In this document: positions 45,070 to 56,248 of the stretch, one piece after another
How the letters are laid out: each line of letters begins with the position of its first letter
Numbering within the stretch: position 1 is the stretch's first letter
Origin: Antilocapra americana
Taxonomy: Eukaryota > Chordata > Mammalia > Artiodactyla > Antilocapridae
Direction of reading: 5' to 3'
Assembly: GCA_007570785.1 (NCBI GenBank)
Contig: ML660211.1
Coordinates: 3,290,633-3,354,632 of the forward strand
DNA: 64,000 nucleotides
Program-made: the position numbers and the translations under genes
Notes under the pieces: generated by a model
The model's input: the letters and a program-made list of their open reading frames with translations, nothing else
What the model was told of the DNA's origin: nothing
The model's database searches: none

Positions 45070-48000
45070 TGTTCACCTCATTAGAACTGATTCAAATGTA
45101 TTCTTTTTAATGGCTGAATAATGTTCCATTGTGTATATGTACCACAGCTTTCTTATCCATTCACTGACCAATGGACATCTAGGTTGCTTCCATGTCCTGG
45201 CTATTGTAAACAATGCAGCGATGAACATTGGGGTACACGTGGCTCTTTCAATTCTGATTTCCTCAGTGTGTATGCCCAGCAGTGGGATTGCTGGGTCATA
45301 TGGCAGTTCTATTTGCAATTTTTTAAGGAACCTCCACACTGTTCTCCATAGTGGCTGTACTAGTTTGCATTCCCACCAACAGTGTAAGAGGGTTCCCTTT
45401 TCTCCACATCCTCTCCAGCATTTATTGCTTGTAGACTTTTGGATGGCAGCCATTCTTACTGGTGTAAAGTGGTACCTTATTGTGGTTTTGATTTGCATTT
45501 CTCTGGTAATGAGTGATGCTGAGCAACTTTTCATGTGTTAGCCATCTGTATGTCTTCTTTGGAGAAATGTCTGTTTATTTCTTTGGCCCATTTTTTAATT
45601 GGGTAACTTATCTTTCTGGAATTGAGCTGCAAAAGTTGTTTGTATATTTTTGAGATTAATTCTTTGTCCTTTGCTTCGTTTGCTATTATTTTCTCCTATT
45701 CTGAAGGCTGTCTTTTCACCTTGCTTATAGTTTCCTTCATTGTGCAAAAGCTTTTAATTTTAGTTAGGTTCCATTTGTTTATTTTTGCTTTTATTTCCAA
45801 TATTCTGGGAGGTGGGTCATAGAGGATCCTGCTTTGGTTTATGTCGGAGAGTGTTTTGCCTATGTTTTCCTCTAGGAGTTTTATAGTTTCTGGTCTTATG
45901 ATTAAATCTTTGATCCATTTTGAGTTTATTTTTCTGTAGGGTGTTAAAAAGTGTTCTAGTTTCATTCTTTTACAAGTAGTTGACTAGTTTTCCCAGCACC
46001 ACTTGTTAAAGAGATTGTCTTTTCTCCATTGTATATTCTTGCCTCCTTTATCAAAGATGAGGTGTCCATAGGTGTGTGGACTTATCCCTGGGCTTTATAT
46101 TTTTTTCCATTGACCTATATTTCTTTCTTTCTGCCAGTACCATACTGTCTTGACGACTGCAGCTTTGTCGTATAGCTTAAAGTCAGGCCATTGATTCCTC
46201 CAGTTCCGTTCTTGTTTCTCAAAATGGCTTTGGCTATTCGAGGTTTTTTGTGTTTCTATACAAATCGTGAAATTATTTGTTCTAGTTCTATGAAAAATAC
46301 CGTTGGTAGCTTGATAAGGATTGCACTGAATCTATAGATTGCTTTGGGTAGTATACTCATTTTCACTAAGTTGATTCTTCCAATCCACGAACATGGTATA
46401 TTTATTTCTCCATCTATTTGTGTCATCTTTCTTTCATCAGTGTTTTACAGTTTTCTGTATATAGGCCTTTTGTTTCTTTAGGTAGATTTATTCCTAAGCA
46501 TTTTATTTTTTTGTTGCAATGGTGAATGGAATTGTTTCTTTAATTTTTCTGTTTTCTCATTGTTACTGTATAGGAATGCAAGGAATTTCTGTGTGTTAAT
46601 TTTATATCCTTCAAATTTACTATATTCATTGATTAGCTCTAGTAATTTTCTGGTGGAGTCTTTAGGTTTTTCTATGTAGAGGATCATGTCATCTGCAAAC
46701 AGTGAGAGTTTTACGTCTTCTTTTCCAATCTGGATTCCTTTTATTTCTTTCTCTTCTCTGATTCCTGTGACTAAACTTCCAAAACTATGTTGAATAGTAG
46801 TGGTGAGAGTTGGCACCTTTGTCTTGTTCCTGACTTTTGAGGAAATGCTTTCCCTTTTTCACCATTGAGGATAATGTTTGCTGTGGGTTTGTCATATATA
46901 GCTTTTATTATGTTGAGGTGTGTTCCTTCTATTCCTGCTATCTGGAGGGTTTTTATCTTAAGTAGATGTTGAATTTTGTCTAAGGCTTTCTCTGCATCTA
47001 CTGAGATAATCATATGGTTTTTATCCTTCAATTTGTTAATGTGGTGTATTACATTGATTAATTTACAGATGTTAAGGAATCCTTGCATCCCTGGGATAAA
47101 GCCCACTTTGTCATGATGTACAATCATTTAATATGTTGTTGGATTCTGTTCGCTAGGTTTTTGTTAAGGATTTTTGCATCTATGTTCATCAGTGATATTG
47201 GCTTATAGTTTTCTTTTTCTGTGGCATCTTTTTCTGGTTTTGGTATTAGGGTGATGGTGGCCTCATGGAATGAGTTTGAAACTTTACCTTCCTCTGAAAT
47301 TTTCTGGAAGAGTTTGAGTATGAGAGGTGTTAGCTCTTCCCTAAATTTTTGGTAGATCTCTAAATCTTCTCTAAATTCAGCTGTGAAGCCATCTGGTCCT
47401 GAGCTTTTATTTGCTTGAAGATTTCTGATTACAGTTTTGATTACTGTGCTTGTGATGGGTCTGTTAAAATTTTCTATTTCTTCCTGGTTCAGTTTTGGGA
47501 AGTTATTCTTTTCTAAGAAATGTCCATTTCTTCCAAGTTGTCCATTTTATTGGCATATAGTTGCTGGTAGTAGTCTCTTATGATCGTTTGTATTTCTGTG
47601 TTGTCTGTTATGATTTCTCCATTTTCATTTCTAATTTTGTTGATTTGATTCTTCTCCCTTGTTTCTTGATGAATCTGGCTAATGGTTTGTCAATTTTATT
47701 TATCTTCTCAAAGAACAAGCTTTTAGCTTTGTTATGGTCTCTTTTGTTTCTTTTGCATTTATTTTTACCCTAATTTTTAAGATTTCTTTCCTTCTACTAA
47801 CTATGGGGTTTTTCATTTCTTCCTCTTCTAGTTGCTTTAAGTGTAGAGTTAGGTTATTTATTTGATTTTTTTCTTGTTTCTAGAGGTAAGTCTGTATTGC
47901 TATGAACTTTCCCCTTAGCACTGGTTTTACAGTGTCACATGGGTTTTGGGTTGTTGTTTTTTCATTTTCACTCATTTCTATGCATATTTTGATTTCTTTT

Positions 48001-48788
48001 TTTGATATCTTCTGTGATTTGTTGGTCATTTATAAGCGTGTTGTTTAGCCTCCATGTGTTGGAATTTTTAGTAGTTTTTTTCCTGTAATTGACACCTAAT
48101 CTTACTGCATTGTGATCAAAAAAGATGCTTGGAATGATTTCAAATTTTTTTTTGAATTTACCAAGGCTAGATTTATGGTCCAGGATGTGATCTATCCTGG
48201 ATAAGTCTCTATGTGCACTTGGGAAAACTGTGAAATTCATTGTGGGGAAATGTCCTATAGATATCAATTAGGTATAACTGGTCCATTGTATCATTTAAAG
48301 TTTGTGTTTCCTTGTTAATTTTCTGTTTAGTTGATCTATCTATAGGTGTGAATGGGGTATTAAAGTTTTCCACTATTATTTTGTTACTGTTAATTTGCCC
48401 TTTAGTACTTGTTAGCATTTGCCTTACATATTTAGGTGCTCCTATGTTGGGTGCATATATATTTATAATTGTTACATCTTCTTGGATTGATTCTTTGATC
48501 ATTATGCAATGTTCTTTGTATCTTTTCACAGTCTTTAATTCAAAGGTTATTTTATCTAATATGAGTGTTGCTACTCCTGCTTTCTTTTGGCCTCTATTTG
48601 CATGAAATATCTTTTTCCAGCCCCTCACTTTCAGTCTGTTGTGTCCCTTGTTTGAGGCGGGTCTCTTGTAGACAGCATATATAATGATCTTGTTTTTGTA
48701 TCCATTCAGCCAGTCTTTGTCTTTTGGTTGGGGCATTTAATCCACTTAAATTTAAGGTAATTATTGATAAGTATGATCCCATTGCCAT
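45070..48788 (-). pseudogene. L1 ORF2 (endonuclease-reverse transcriptase) remnant
   Basis: ORF2p nicks the target and reverse-transcribes L1 RNA. The N-terminus is at 48788 (MAMGSYLSIITLNLSGLNAP). The APE-type endonuclease keeps the ICCLQET block, but its usual GDFN motif reads ENFN and SDHNAV reads FDHNAV, so two active-site regions are damaged. The RT keeps [12 protein letters not shown] (motif A) and [11 protein letters not shown] (motif C, intact FADD). The C-terminal Cys-rich [18 protein letters not shown] box is intact at 45073-45534. At least five frames (48594-48788, 48209-48736, 47968-48267, 46478-47127, 45073-45965) must be joined, so it is non-functional. Confidence 0.92.
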
Positions 48789-48839
48789 TTACCTAGTTGT
48801 TTGGGGTTCAAGTTTATACATCTTTTCTGTGCTTCCTGT

Positions 48840-49730
48840 CTAGAGAAGATCCTTTAGCATTTGTTGAAGAGCTGGTTTGGTGGTGCTGAATTCACTCAGC
48901 TTTTGCTTGTCTGTAAAGCTTTTGATTTCTTCTTCATATTTGAGTGAGATCCTTGCTGGGTACAGTAATCTGGGCTGTAGGTTTTCCTGTTTCATCACTT
49001 TAAGTATGCCCAGTTCCCTTCTGGCCTGAAGAGTTTCTATTGAAAGGTCAGCTGTTATCCTTATGGGAATTCCCTTGTGTGTCATTTGTTGTTTTTCCCT
49101 TGCTGCTTTTAATATTTGTTCTTTGAGTTTGATCTTTGTTAATTTGATTAATATGTGTCTTGGGGTGTTTTGCCTTGGGTTTATTCTGTTTGGGACTCTC
49201 TGGGTTTCTTGGACTTGGGTGACTATTTCTTTCCCCATTTTGGGAGGTTTTCAATTATTATCTCTTCAAGTATTTTCTGATGGCATTTCTTTTTTCTTCT
49301 TCTTCTGGGACTCCTATGACTTGAATGTTGGGGCGTTTGACATTGTCCCAGAGGTCTCTGAGGTTTTCCTCATTTCTTTTAATTCTTTTTTCCTCTCTGC
49401 TTCATTTATTTCCACCATTCTATCTTCTACCTCACTTATCCTATCTTCTGCCTTATTCTACTGTTGGTTTTCTCCAGAGTGTTTTTAATCTCATTTATTG
49501 CATTATTCATTATTGATTGACTCTTTTTTATTTTTTCTAAGTCCTTGTTAGACATTTCTTGCATCTTCTCAATCCTTGTCTCCAGGCTATTTAACTGTAT
49601 CTCCATTTTGTTTTCAAGATTTTGGTTCATTTTTGCTATTAGTATTCTGAATTCTTTTCCAGGTAGCCTCCCTATCTCTTCCTCTTTTGTTTGGTTTGGT
49701 GGGTACTTATCATGCTTCTTTACCTGCTGA
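48840..49730 (-). pseudogene. L1 ORF1 (RNA-binding protein) remnant
   Basis: ORF1p is the trimeric RNA-binding chaperone of the L1 particle. The N-terminal frame (49436-49630) has the heptad-rich coiled coil MNQNLENKMEIQLNSLETRI followed by MQEMSNKDLEKIKKSQSIMN. The middle is out of frame. The C-terminal frame (48840-49238) keeps RHILIKLTKIKLKEQILKAA, the IRITADLSIETLQARRE block of the C-terminal domain and a LQPRLLYPARISLKYE segment. The ORF ends about 50 bases before the ORF2 start. Internal frameshifts make it a pseudogene. Confidence 0.88.
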
Positions 49731-49993
49731 GTATTTCTCTACTTTCGTCTTGTTTAGATTGTTGTGTTTGGGGTAGCCTTTCCGTATTCTGGTAGTTTCC
49801 TCCTTATTGTGGAGGTTTCTCCCTGTGGGTGTGGTTGGATGAGTGGCTTGTCAAGGTTTCCTGGTTAGAGAAGCTTGTGCCCGTGTTCTGGTAGGTGGAG
49901 CTGGATTTCTTCTCTCTGGAGTGCAATGAAGTGTCCAGTCGTGAGTTTTGAGATATCTTTGGGTTTGGTGTGACTTTGTGCAGGGTGTATATT

Positions 49994-50041
49994 AAAGCTC
50001 AGGGCTTAAAAAAAAAAAAAAAAAAAAAAAAGCTCAGGGCT
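49994..50041. repeat. Poly(A) tract flanked by an 11-13 bp direct repeat
   Basis: AAAGCTCAGGGCT (49994-50006) is followed by T, 24 A's (50008-50031) and then AGCTCAGGGCT (50031-50041). This is the signature of a retrotransposition event that left only a poly(A) tail and a target duplication. Plus-strand orientation is implied, opposite to the host L1. Confidence 0.85.
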
Positions 50042-50311
50042 ATGTACCTGTGTTGCTGGAGATTTTGTGTGGTATGTCTTGCTCTGTAACTTGTTGGCTC
50101 TTGGGTGGAGCTTGGTTTCAGTGTAGGTATGGAGGCTTTTGAATGATCTCTTATGGATTAATGTTTCCTGGAGTCAGGAGTTCTCTGGTGTTCTCAGGTT
50201 TTGGACTTAAGCCTCCTGCCTCTGTTTCTCCGTCTTATACTTACAGTAGCCTCAAGACTTCTGCATCCATACAGCACTGATGACAAAACATCTAGTCTAA
50301 TGGAGAAAAGA

Positions 50312-50750
50312 TTCTCCACAATGAGGGACACACAGAAAGGTTCACTGAGTTACATGGAGAAGAGAAGAGAGAGGAGGGAGATAGAGGTGACCAGAGGAGG
50401 AGAGAGGGAATCAAAAGGGGAGAGAGCAGTCTAACCAGTAATCAAATTCCTATGGGCTCTCCATAGCCTGGAACACCCAGAGAGGTTCACAGAGTTACAA
50501 AGAGAAAAGAAGAGGGAGGAAGGAGATAGAGGTGACCAGGAGGAGAAAAGGAGGGGTCAAAAGGAGAGAGACAGATCTAGCCAGTAATCAGTTCCCTAAG
50601 TGTTCTCCACATCCCAGAATACCCAAGGAGATTCACAAAGTTGGGTAGAGAAGAGAAGGGGGAGGGAGGAAATAGAGGTAACTTAAGGGAGAAAAAAGGA
50701 GAGTCAAAAAGGGGAGAGGGCAATCAAGCCAGTAATCACACTCCTAAGTA
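50312..50750. repeat. Three tandem ~145-bp units in the L1-BT 5'UTR
   Basis: Each unit runs from a tctccaca-like block through a ttcac block (50341, 50486, 50632), a polypurine stretch with agatagaggt, then a ccagtaatca block. Spacings between ttcac blocks are 145 and 146 bases. The units are clearly diverged from one another. They resemble the monomer arrays seen in some other L1 5'UTRs. Confidence 0.88.
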
Positions 50751-52005
50751 AAAATGGGTACTGAAGTTTGGATTCTTAAAGGTACAAAATTGATAACAAA
50801 TACCGAAAAGCAAAGATTAAAAATCTAGAGTAGAGGTTAGACTCTTAAAAATCCATAAAGAAACAAACCAACATCACAAAAATTATAAAAAAAAAAAAGT
50901 GAAGTTTGCTTTAAAAATAGTCTTTTTTTTTGGCAAGGTAATAGTAGGTTATAAAAGTGAAAATTAAAGGAGTACTAGAAGACTTAAAAATAAAAAATAA
51001 AATAAAATCAATTTTTAAAAATGGTAATAGTTAAAATATATCTAGGAATTTCTCTGGAGCTGTTGTGGGCAGTGTGGGGTCAGTTCAGTTTCAGATAGTT
51101 CTTGTTCCAACTTACACTTGTCAAGATCTATAGGCCCCTTCCAATATAGTCAGTGCTCACTACAGGGTTGCACCTGTCGCTTCCAAAGCGGTTCCCTCTG
51201 TTTATTTTGGCTTCTTCTGTTTGCAAGTCTCTTCAGTGTCTAATTTCCACCCTGACACAAGGGGGCGAAGGTGGTAACATTTTTAGACTCACTTGTTCTG
51301 CGTGCTGTGTGGAGGGAGGAACACTACAAACAGATATCCCTGGCATGTGTGGGGGATGCTCACAGTGTCTCAGCCACACTGGGTTTGCCCCGACTCACGT
51401 GTGTGTGCTTTAGCAGTCTACACTGCTCAGGCTCCAGGTTGCCCTGCTGGGAAACTGTCTAAAGTGGGCCCTGGGTTGCGTGCACTTCCCAGGTCTAAGC
51501 CACTCAGGTTCAGGTTCTTGGGTACTCTACAAAGGTGCACTCTCAGTTGGGCCCGCGTTTTGTGCCCTTCCCAGGTCTGAGCAGCTCAGGTGACCAGGTG
51601 CTTGGCGAGCGCTCTCTCCCCAGGTGGGGTGGGGTGTCTCATTGCCTCTGCCATCCCAGTCCCAGCCATTTGGTTTCCTGGTTTTGTATCAGGTGCACCG
51701 TCTCAGGTGTGCCATGTTTCTCCTCTGGGGAGATGATCTGTAGCTGCGACCCTCCCAGTGGATGTCAACCATCCAGGATCCTAGGAAGACTTGGTTAGCA
51801 ACTGGGAGCTTGCTCACAGTTTGATAGAGGATGCCGTCTCTAGGGCCGAGATTACCCCTTTCCAGCCCTGGCTGCTGCCCACCTGCGTCTCTACCCCTGG
51901 CAGGTGATGGGCCAGTCTGCAGCCTGCTAGCTCTCCTCTGGTATTCACTCAGGCCCTTGTCCTGTGAGCGGGCCAGCAGTGCCTTAGGTTAGGGCTTTTT
52001 ATGGG

Positions 52006-52008
<3 letters not shown>

Positions 52009-52040
<32 letters not shown>
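52009..52040. repeat. (TC)16 microsatellite
   Basis: Pure TC dinucleotide run of 32 bases inside the L1 5'UTR. Confidence 0.95.
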
Positions 52041-52042
<2 letters not shown>

Positions 52043-54040
52043 CTCTCACTCTCTGACTATCCCACAGTTTGGGTTGCTCTCGCACATTAGCTCCTTCAGA
52101 TTGCCCTCAGGGCATTCAGTCCTGGTCCTTACCCTAAACAATGCAGCCTGTGCCTCCGTGTTCAGCCTCCGCTTGCTGGTGGCGGATGAGAACATCTGGG
52201 CTACTTCTCTGCTGGGAGATGCCATTAGGCACATAATCTGTGGGTTTTATTTATGTATTTATTTATTTTTCCTCCCAGTTATGTTGCCATATGAGATTCC
52301 AAAATTCCCCACAGACCTGCTGGTGAGAGGGTTTCCTGGTGTTTGGAAACTTCTCCTCTTTTATGACTCCCTCCATGGGATGGGTCTCTATCCCTAACTC
52401 TTGTCTCTCTTTTTATCTTTTATTTTTTGTCCTACCTTCTTTCAAAGACAATGGGCTGCCTTTCGGGTGCCTGGTGTCCTCTGCCAGTGTTCAGAAGTTG
52501 TTCTGTGGAGTTTACTCAGCCTTCAGATGGTCTTTTGATGAATTTATGGAGAAAGTGGTCTCCTCTCCCCATTCTATTCCTCCACCATCTTAGGACCGCC
52601 CCCTATAGCTCATTTTCAGTGTTACTAGTTTCAGGCATAAAATGTAGTCATTTGATATTTTTACAGATCATATTCCATTTAAAGTTAGTAAAACATTGAT
52701 TGTATTCCCTGTGTTGTATATTACATCTTTGTATCTTATTTAGTTTATTCATGATAATTTGTACCTCTCGAGTCCCTTCTCCCATTTTTTCCCTTCCCTA
52801 TCATTCTCTCCACTCATTTGTTTTCTGTATATGTGAATTTCTTTCTGCTTTGCTATATTCATTCATTTCATTTTTCAGATTCCACATATAAGTGAAAGCA
52901 TGTAGTATTTGTCTTTTTCTGTCTGACTTTATTAAGCATGATATCCTCCAGGTCCATCCATGTTGCTGCAAATGGCAAAATTTCATTCCTTTTTATGGCA
53001 GAGTAGTATTCAACTGTATGCATGCATATTGTCAGTAATGCTTCTATGAACATTAGGTTCATATATATTTTGGAATTAGTGGTTTATTTTTTTCCTTTAC
53101 ATAAATATTCAGGAGTGAAATTACTGGGTCATATGGTAGTTATAATTTTAGTTTTTTAAGGAACCCCCATAATGTTTTCCATAATTGTTATATCAATTTC
53201 AATTCCCATCAACAGAGAACTAATGTTCCCGTTTTTCTATATCCTCATCTTTGCCAATATTTATTATTTCTTATGTTTTTAATGATAGACATTCTGACAG
53301 GTGTGAGGTGATAGTGCATTGTGATTTTAATGTGTATTTTCCTGATGATTAGTGATGTTAAGCATCTTTTCAAGTGCCTGCTTGCCATCTGTATGTCATC
53401 TTTAGGAAAATGTCTGTTCAGGTTTTCTCCCCATTAATTAATTGAGTGTTTTTGTGATATTGAGTTTATGAGCTCTTTATATCTTTTAGATATTAACCTT
53501 TTGTCAGATATAACATTTGCAAATACTTTCTCCCATTCAGTAGGCTTTATTTTTGTTTTTGCTTTGTTTTATTTTTGGTTTTAGTTTTGTTTTGTTGATA
53601 GTTTCCATTGCTGTATAAAAGCTTTTAAATCTAGTTAGATCCATTTGTTTATTTTTGGTTTTATTTATTTGCCTGGAAGGCAGATCTAAAAAAAAAAAAA
53701 ATTATGAAGACTTATTTTGGAAAGTGTACTGCCAGTGTTTGCTTCTAGTAATTTCACAGCTTCTGGTTTTACATTTAGATCTTTAACTGATTTGGGGTTT
53801 ATTTCTCTATATGTTGTGAAAAATTGTTCTAATTTCATTTTTTTACATGTAACTTTCTAGTTTTCTCAACAGCACTTATTGAAGAGACTGTTTTTCCCCA
53901 CTGTATATTTTTACCTCTTTTGTCATAGATTAATTGACCACAAGTGAGTGGGTTTAATTCTGGACTCTCTAATCCATCGATCTGTGTGCCTGTTTCAGCG
54001 CCAGTACTGTACTGTTTTGACGACTGTAGCTTTGTCGTGT

Positions 54041-54311
54041 CAGAGAAGGCACTGGCACCCCACCCCAGTACTCGTGCATGGAAACTCCCATGGACAGAGG
54101 AGCCTGGTAGTCTGTAGTCCACGGGGTCGCAAAGAATCAGGCACAACTGAGCAACTTCACTTTCACTTTTCATTCTCATGCATTGGAGAAGGAAATGGCA
54201 ACCCACTCCAGTGTTCTTGCCTGGAGAATCCCAGGGACGGGGGAGCCTGGTGGGCTGCCGTCTATGGGGGCGCAGAGTCGGACACGACTGAAGTGACTTC
54301 GCAGCAGCAGC
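54041..54311 (+). mobile_element. Bov-A2 dimeric SINE, full length, plus strand
   Basis: Two Bov-A monomers in tandem. The first is gagaaggcactggcacccca to cacttttcattctcatgc. The second is ggagaaggaaatggcaaccc to gacttcgcagcagcagcag. A 13-bp direct repeat with one mismatch flanks it: AGCTTTGTCGTGT (54028-54040) and AGCTTTGTAGTGT (54312-54324). It is inserted in the old L1, which continues in register on both sides. Confidence 0.96.
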
Positions 54312-54545
54312 AGCTTTGTAGTGTAGTCTGAAGTCAGGGCACATGATACTTCCAGCTTTGTTCTTTTTTCTCAATGTTGCTTTAGGTATTCCAAGTCTTT
54401 AGTGGTAAAAAAAAAAAAAAATAAGGTTAAGCTTATTAGCAATATGCAAAGTGGTGGACAGCATTAAAATCAGTAGACTTCTACACTTTATTAGTTTATC
54501 AAACAGAGCAAACTTTACTATAAAATTATATGTAGAACAATGATT

Positions 54546-54757
54546 GTGTGTGCTGTCACTCAGTCATGCCCAACTCTTGGGACCCCGTAGACTGTAGCCT
54601 GCCAGATCCCTTTGCCCATAAGATTCTCCAGGCAAGAGTGGGTTATGCTGGAGTGGGTTATCAATTCCTCCTCCAGGGAGTATTCCCAACCCAGGAATCG
54701 AACCTGGGTCTCGCACTGCAGACAAACTCTTTACTAACTGTGCTATCAGGGAAGCCC
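54546..54757 (-). mobile_element. Bov-tA SINE, complete, minus strand, with target duplication
   Basis: Tail side (gtgctgtcactcagtcatgc) left, head (gctatcagggaagccc) right. Imperfect 13-bp repeats TAGAACAATGATT (54533-54545) and TAGAACCATGGTT (54758-54770) flank it. An extra short duplication (gagtgggttat) occurs inside. Confidence 0.93.
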
Positions 54758-54888
54758 TAGAACCATGGTTGGTATACTTGAAAAAAGAGCTAAAAGTATC
54801 TATATCAATCCTTCAGTCACTCAGGATCAGTTTTTCAACTGTAGCTATAACTTGGCATAACTTACAATAATATTTCCACAGATTATAT

Positions 54889-54893
54889 ACACA

Positions 54894-54940
<47 letters not shown>
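54889..54940. repeat. (CA)n microsatellite
   Basis: About 52 bases of AC with two AT interruptions. It directly abuts the 3' tail side of the next Bov-tA, so it probably grew from the SINE tail. Confidence 0.95.
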
Positions 54941-54941
<1 letters not shown>

Positions 54942-54944
54942 TAA

Positions 54945-55160
54945 TTCGCGTGTGTGCTCGGTCTCTCACTTGTGTCTGACTCTTTCCTACCCCATGCACT
55001 GTAGTCTGCCAGAATCCTCTGTTCATGGGGTTCTCCAGGCAAGAGTAATAGAGTGGGTAGCCAGTCCCTTCCCCAGGGGATCTTCCCAGCTCAGGGATTG
55101 AACTCAGGTCTCCGGTATTGCAGGTAGATTCTTTACCAACTGAGCCACCAGGGAAGCCCC
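54945..55160 (-). mobile_element. Bov-tA SINE, complete, minus strand
   Basis: Tail side gtgtgctcggtctctcactt left, body with gttctccaggcaagagtaat, head ttctttaccaactgagccac and accagggaagcccc right. A TA/CA-rich tract follows to about 55230. Confidence 0.93.
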
Positions 55161-55230
55161 ATATATATCATATATCTGTGTATATATTCATATATACACA
55201 CACAGAGATATATGGGTGTGTACACATATT

Positions 55231-56124
55231 TTCATTTGTTTTAAGTAGATTTGAAGTTCTTCCAGACTATTTTTTTTAAAAAATGACTCACTTTTGGTAA
55301 AACGTTTGACCTTTTGGTAGCCTGATGAGGAAATGGTGCACATAAATTTTCATTATCTTGAGTATAGTGGTGCCTATTACCTTTAATAGGTGAATTTTCC
55401 TTACCTTATAAAATGAGAGTAATCCAGAGTATCTTTGTGTGCAAATGTTAATAAACCTTTTAAATGTATCAAGATTATAGTAAATTACAAAAACATTTTA
55501 TATGCCTTATAAAAAATCTTAACTTTTTAACCCAAAGCATTACACAGACCTTGGTCTAATTCACCATTGTACTTCTGCTGTTTCAGTCCTAGACTTTTTA
55601 ATCTATTCACGTTGATCATTCATGTGTTCATTCATTTGGCATGCAATTAAATGTTGTTGATACGCCACGAACATAAAACTCAAGATTCTAGCCTTTCTAT
55701 GGCTTCAACCTAGCATCTGGGACACAGTAGACAGACACAGAACAGAAGACAGGATAATAAGGTATAAAGGAGTAACTGCTAGGAAAAGGGGTTGCCTAGT
55801 ACTGTGTAAGATTCCTAGGATTTCTGGAAACTGCATTTATCAACCTGGAAATTGGCCTATTTGGGTATTTTTAGAATAATGAGAATTGAAGAAAATGTGC
55901 CCAATAGAGAATTCTTAAAGAGCATGAGGTGGGAAAACATTTCTTCCTGGAAATGCTTAAGGAAGTTTAGTAAGCCTGGATCTTCACACATGGTCTTATT
56001 CCATCATTGGTGTCTTGGTAAACTGTTCATGAGCAGGGGTAGGGCGTATGAGTTCCTTGAATTTTATGCAGATGTAAGTCCGTTGGGAATAAGAATCATG
56101 ATTTTTATCGCATTACCAATTCTA
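55231..56124. other. Intergenic DNA, nothing recognised
   Basis: AT-rich. The 104-codon frame at 55852-56166 runs into the 5S pseudogene and has no domain. Confidence 0.5.
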
Positions 56125-56245
56125 GATTACTGCCATACCATCCTGAATGCACCCAATCTCATCTGATCTTGAAAGCAAAGCAAGGTCAGGCCTGGCTAGT
56201 ACTTAGATGGAAGACATCCTGGGAATTCAGGGTGCTGTTGGCTTT
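56125..56245 (+). pseudogene. 5S rRNA pseudogene
   Basis: A gap-free 121-base match to mammalian 5S rRNA from memory, with about 21 substitutions (roughly 83% identity). Landmarks: tgccataccatcctgaatgc, tctcatctgatcttgaaagc, cctggctagtacttagatgg and gggtgctgttggctttttt. Most changes are CG to TG or CA, typical of a methylated, non-functional copy. The internal promoter elements (A box at about residues 50-64, C box at about 80-97) carry several changes. The T-run terminator is kept. A Bov-tA starts only three bases after the 5S sequence and its T-run. Confidence 0.9.
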
Positions 56246-56248
56246 TTT

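Larger units (their letters stand above)
44625..52603 (-). mobile_element. Near full-length ruminant L1 (L1-BT type), about 8.0 kb, minus strand
   Basis: All parts of an L1 are present on the minus strand: 5'UTR (52603 to about 49740), ORF1 (about 49730-48840), ORF2 (about 48788-45070), 3'UTR and an A-rich tail (to 44625). The 5' end reads GGCGGTCCTAAGATGGTGGA, the usual start of this family as I recall it, so it is not 5'-truncated. The likely target duplication is 14 bp with two mismatches: TATAGTTGATTTTC (44611-44624) and TATAGCTCATTTTC (52604-52617). Frameshifts and stops break both ORFs, so the copy is dead. A poly(A) tract and three 145-bp repeats lie in the 5'UTR. Confidence 0.94.
49740..52603 (-). 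promoter_or_regulatory. L1-BT 5'UTR (internal promoter region)
   Basis: About 2.9 kb upstream of ORF1. The outer part (51050-52603) is GC-richer with scattered CpGs, as expected for an L1 internal promoter. The middle holds three purine-rich tandem repeats. A (TC)n tract lies at 52009-52040. Frames at 51153-51798 and 52046-52699 run over it on either strand and have no domain, so I do not call them genes. Promoter activity is inferred from the family and was not seen here. Confidence 0.75.
44585..54430 (-). mobile_element. Older L1 carrying a full-length L1-BT and a Bov-A2
   Basis: Outer element of a nest. Its 3' terminus is at 44585-44624 (ttttattaaaatatagttg). It resumes at 52604 and runs to about 54430: gttactagtttcaggcataa, gtccatccatgttgctgcaa, ggtgtgaggtgatagtg, then the region around ctgttttgacgactgtagct. 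It is minus-strand, heavily mutated and ends in ORF2. The L1-BT at 44625-52603 and the Bov-A2 at 54041-54311 are later arrivals. A minus frame at 52868-53062 keeps a decayed ORF2 C-terminus (EYYSAIKRNEILPFAATWMD). Confidence 0.85.

Noticed and set aside
45121..45541. Plus-strand frames of 76 and 136 codons
   Set aside because: Antisense to the L1 ORF2 C-terminal region.
49063..49488. 141-codon plus-strand hydrophobic frame
   Set aside because: Antisense to L1 ORF1. Hydrophobicity reflects the Lys/Glu-rich sense strand.
49994..50750. Tandem repeats considered as a CRISPR array
   Set aside because: Repeats are long, diverged and without unique spacers, in a vertebrate L1 5'UTR.
51153..51798. 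Four overlapping Cys/Pro-rich plus-strand frames
   Set aside because: They lie in the L1-BT 5'UTR, overlap one another and have no domain.
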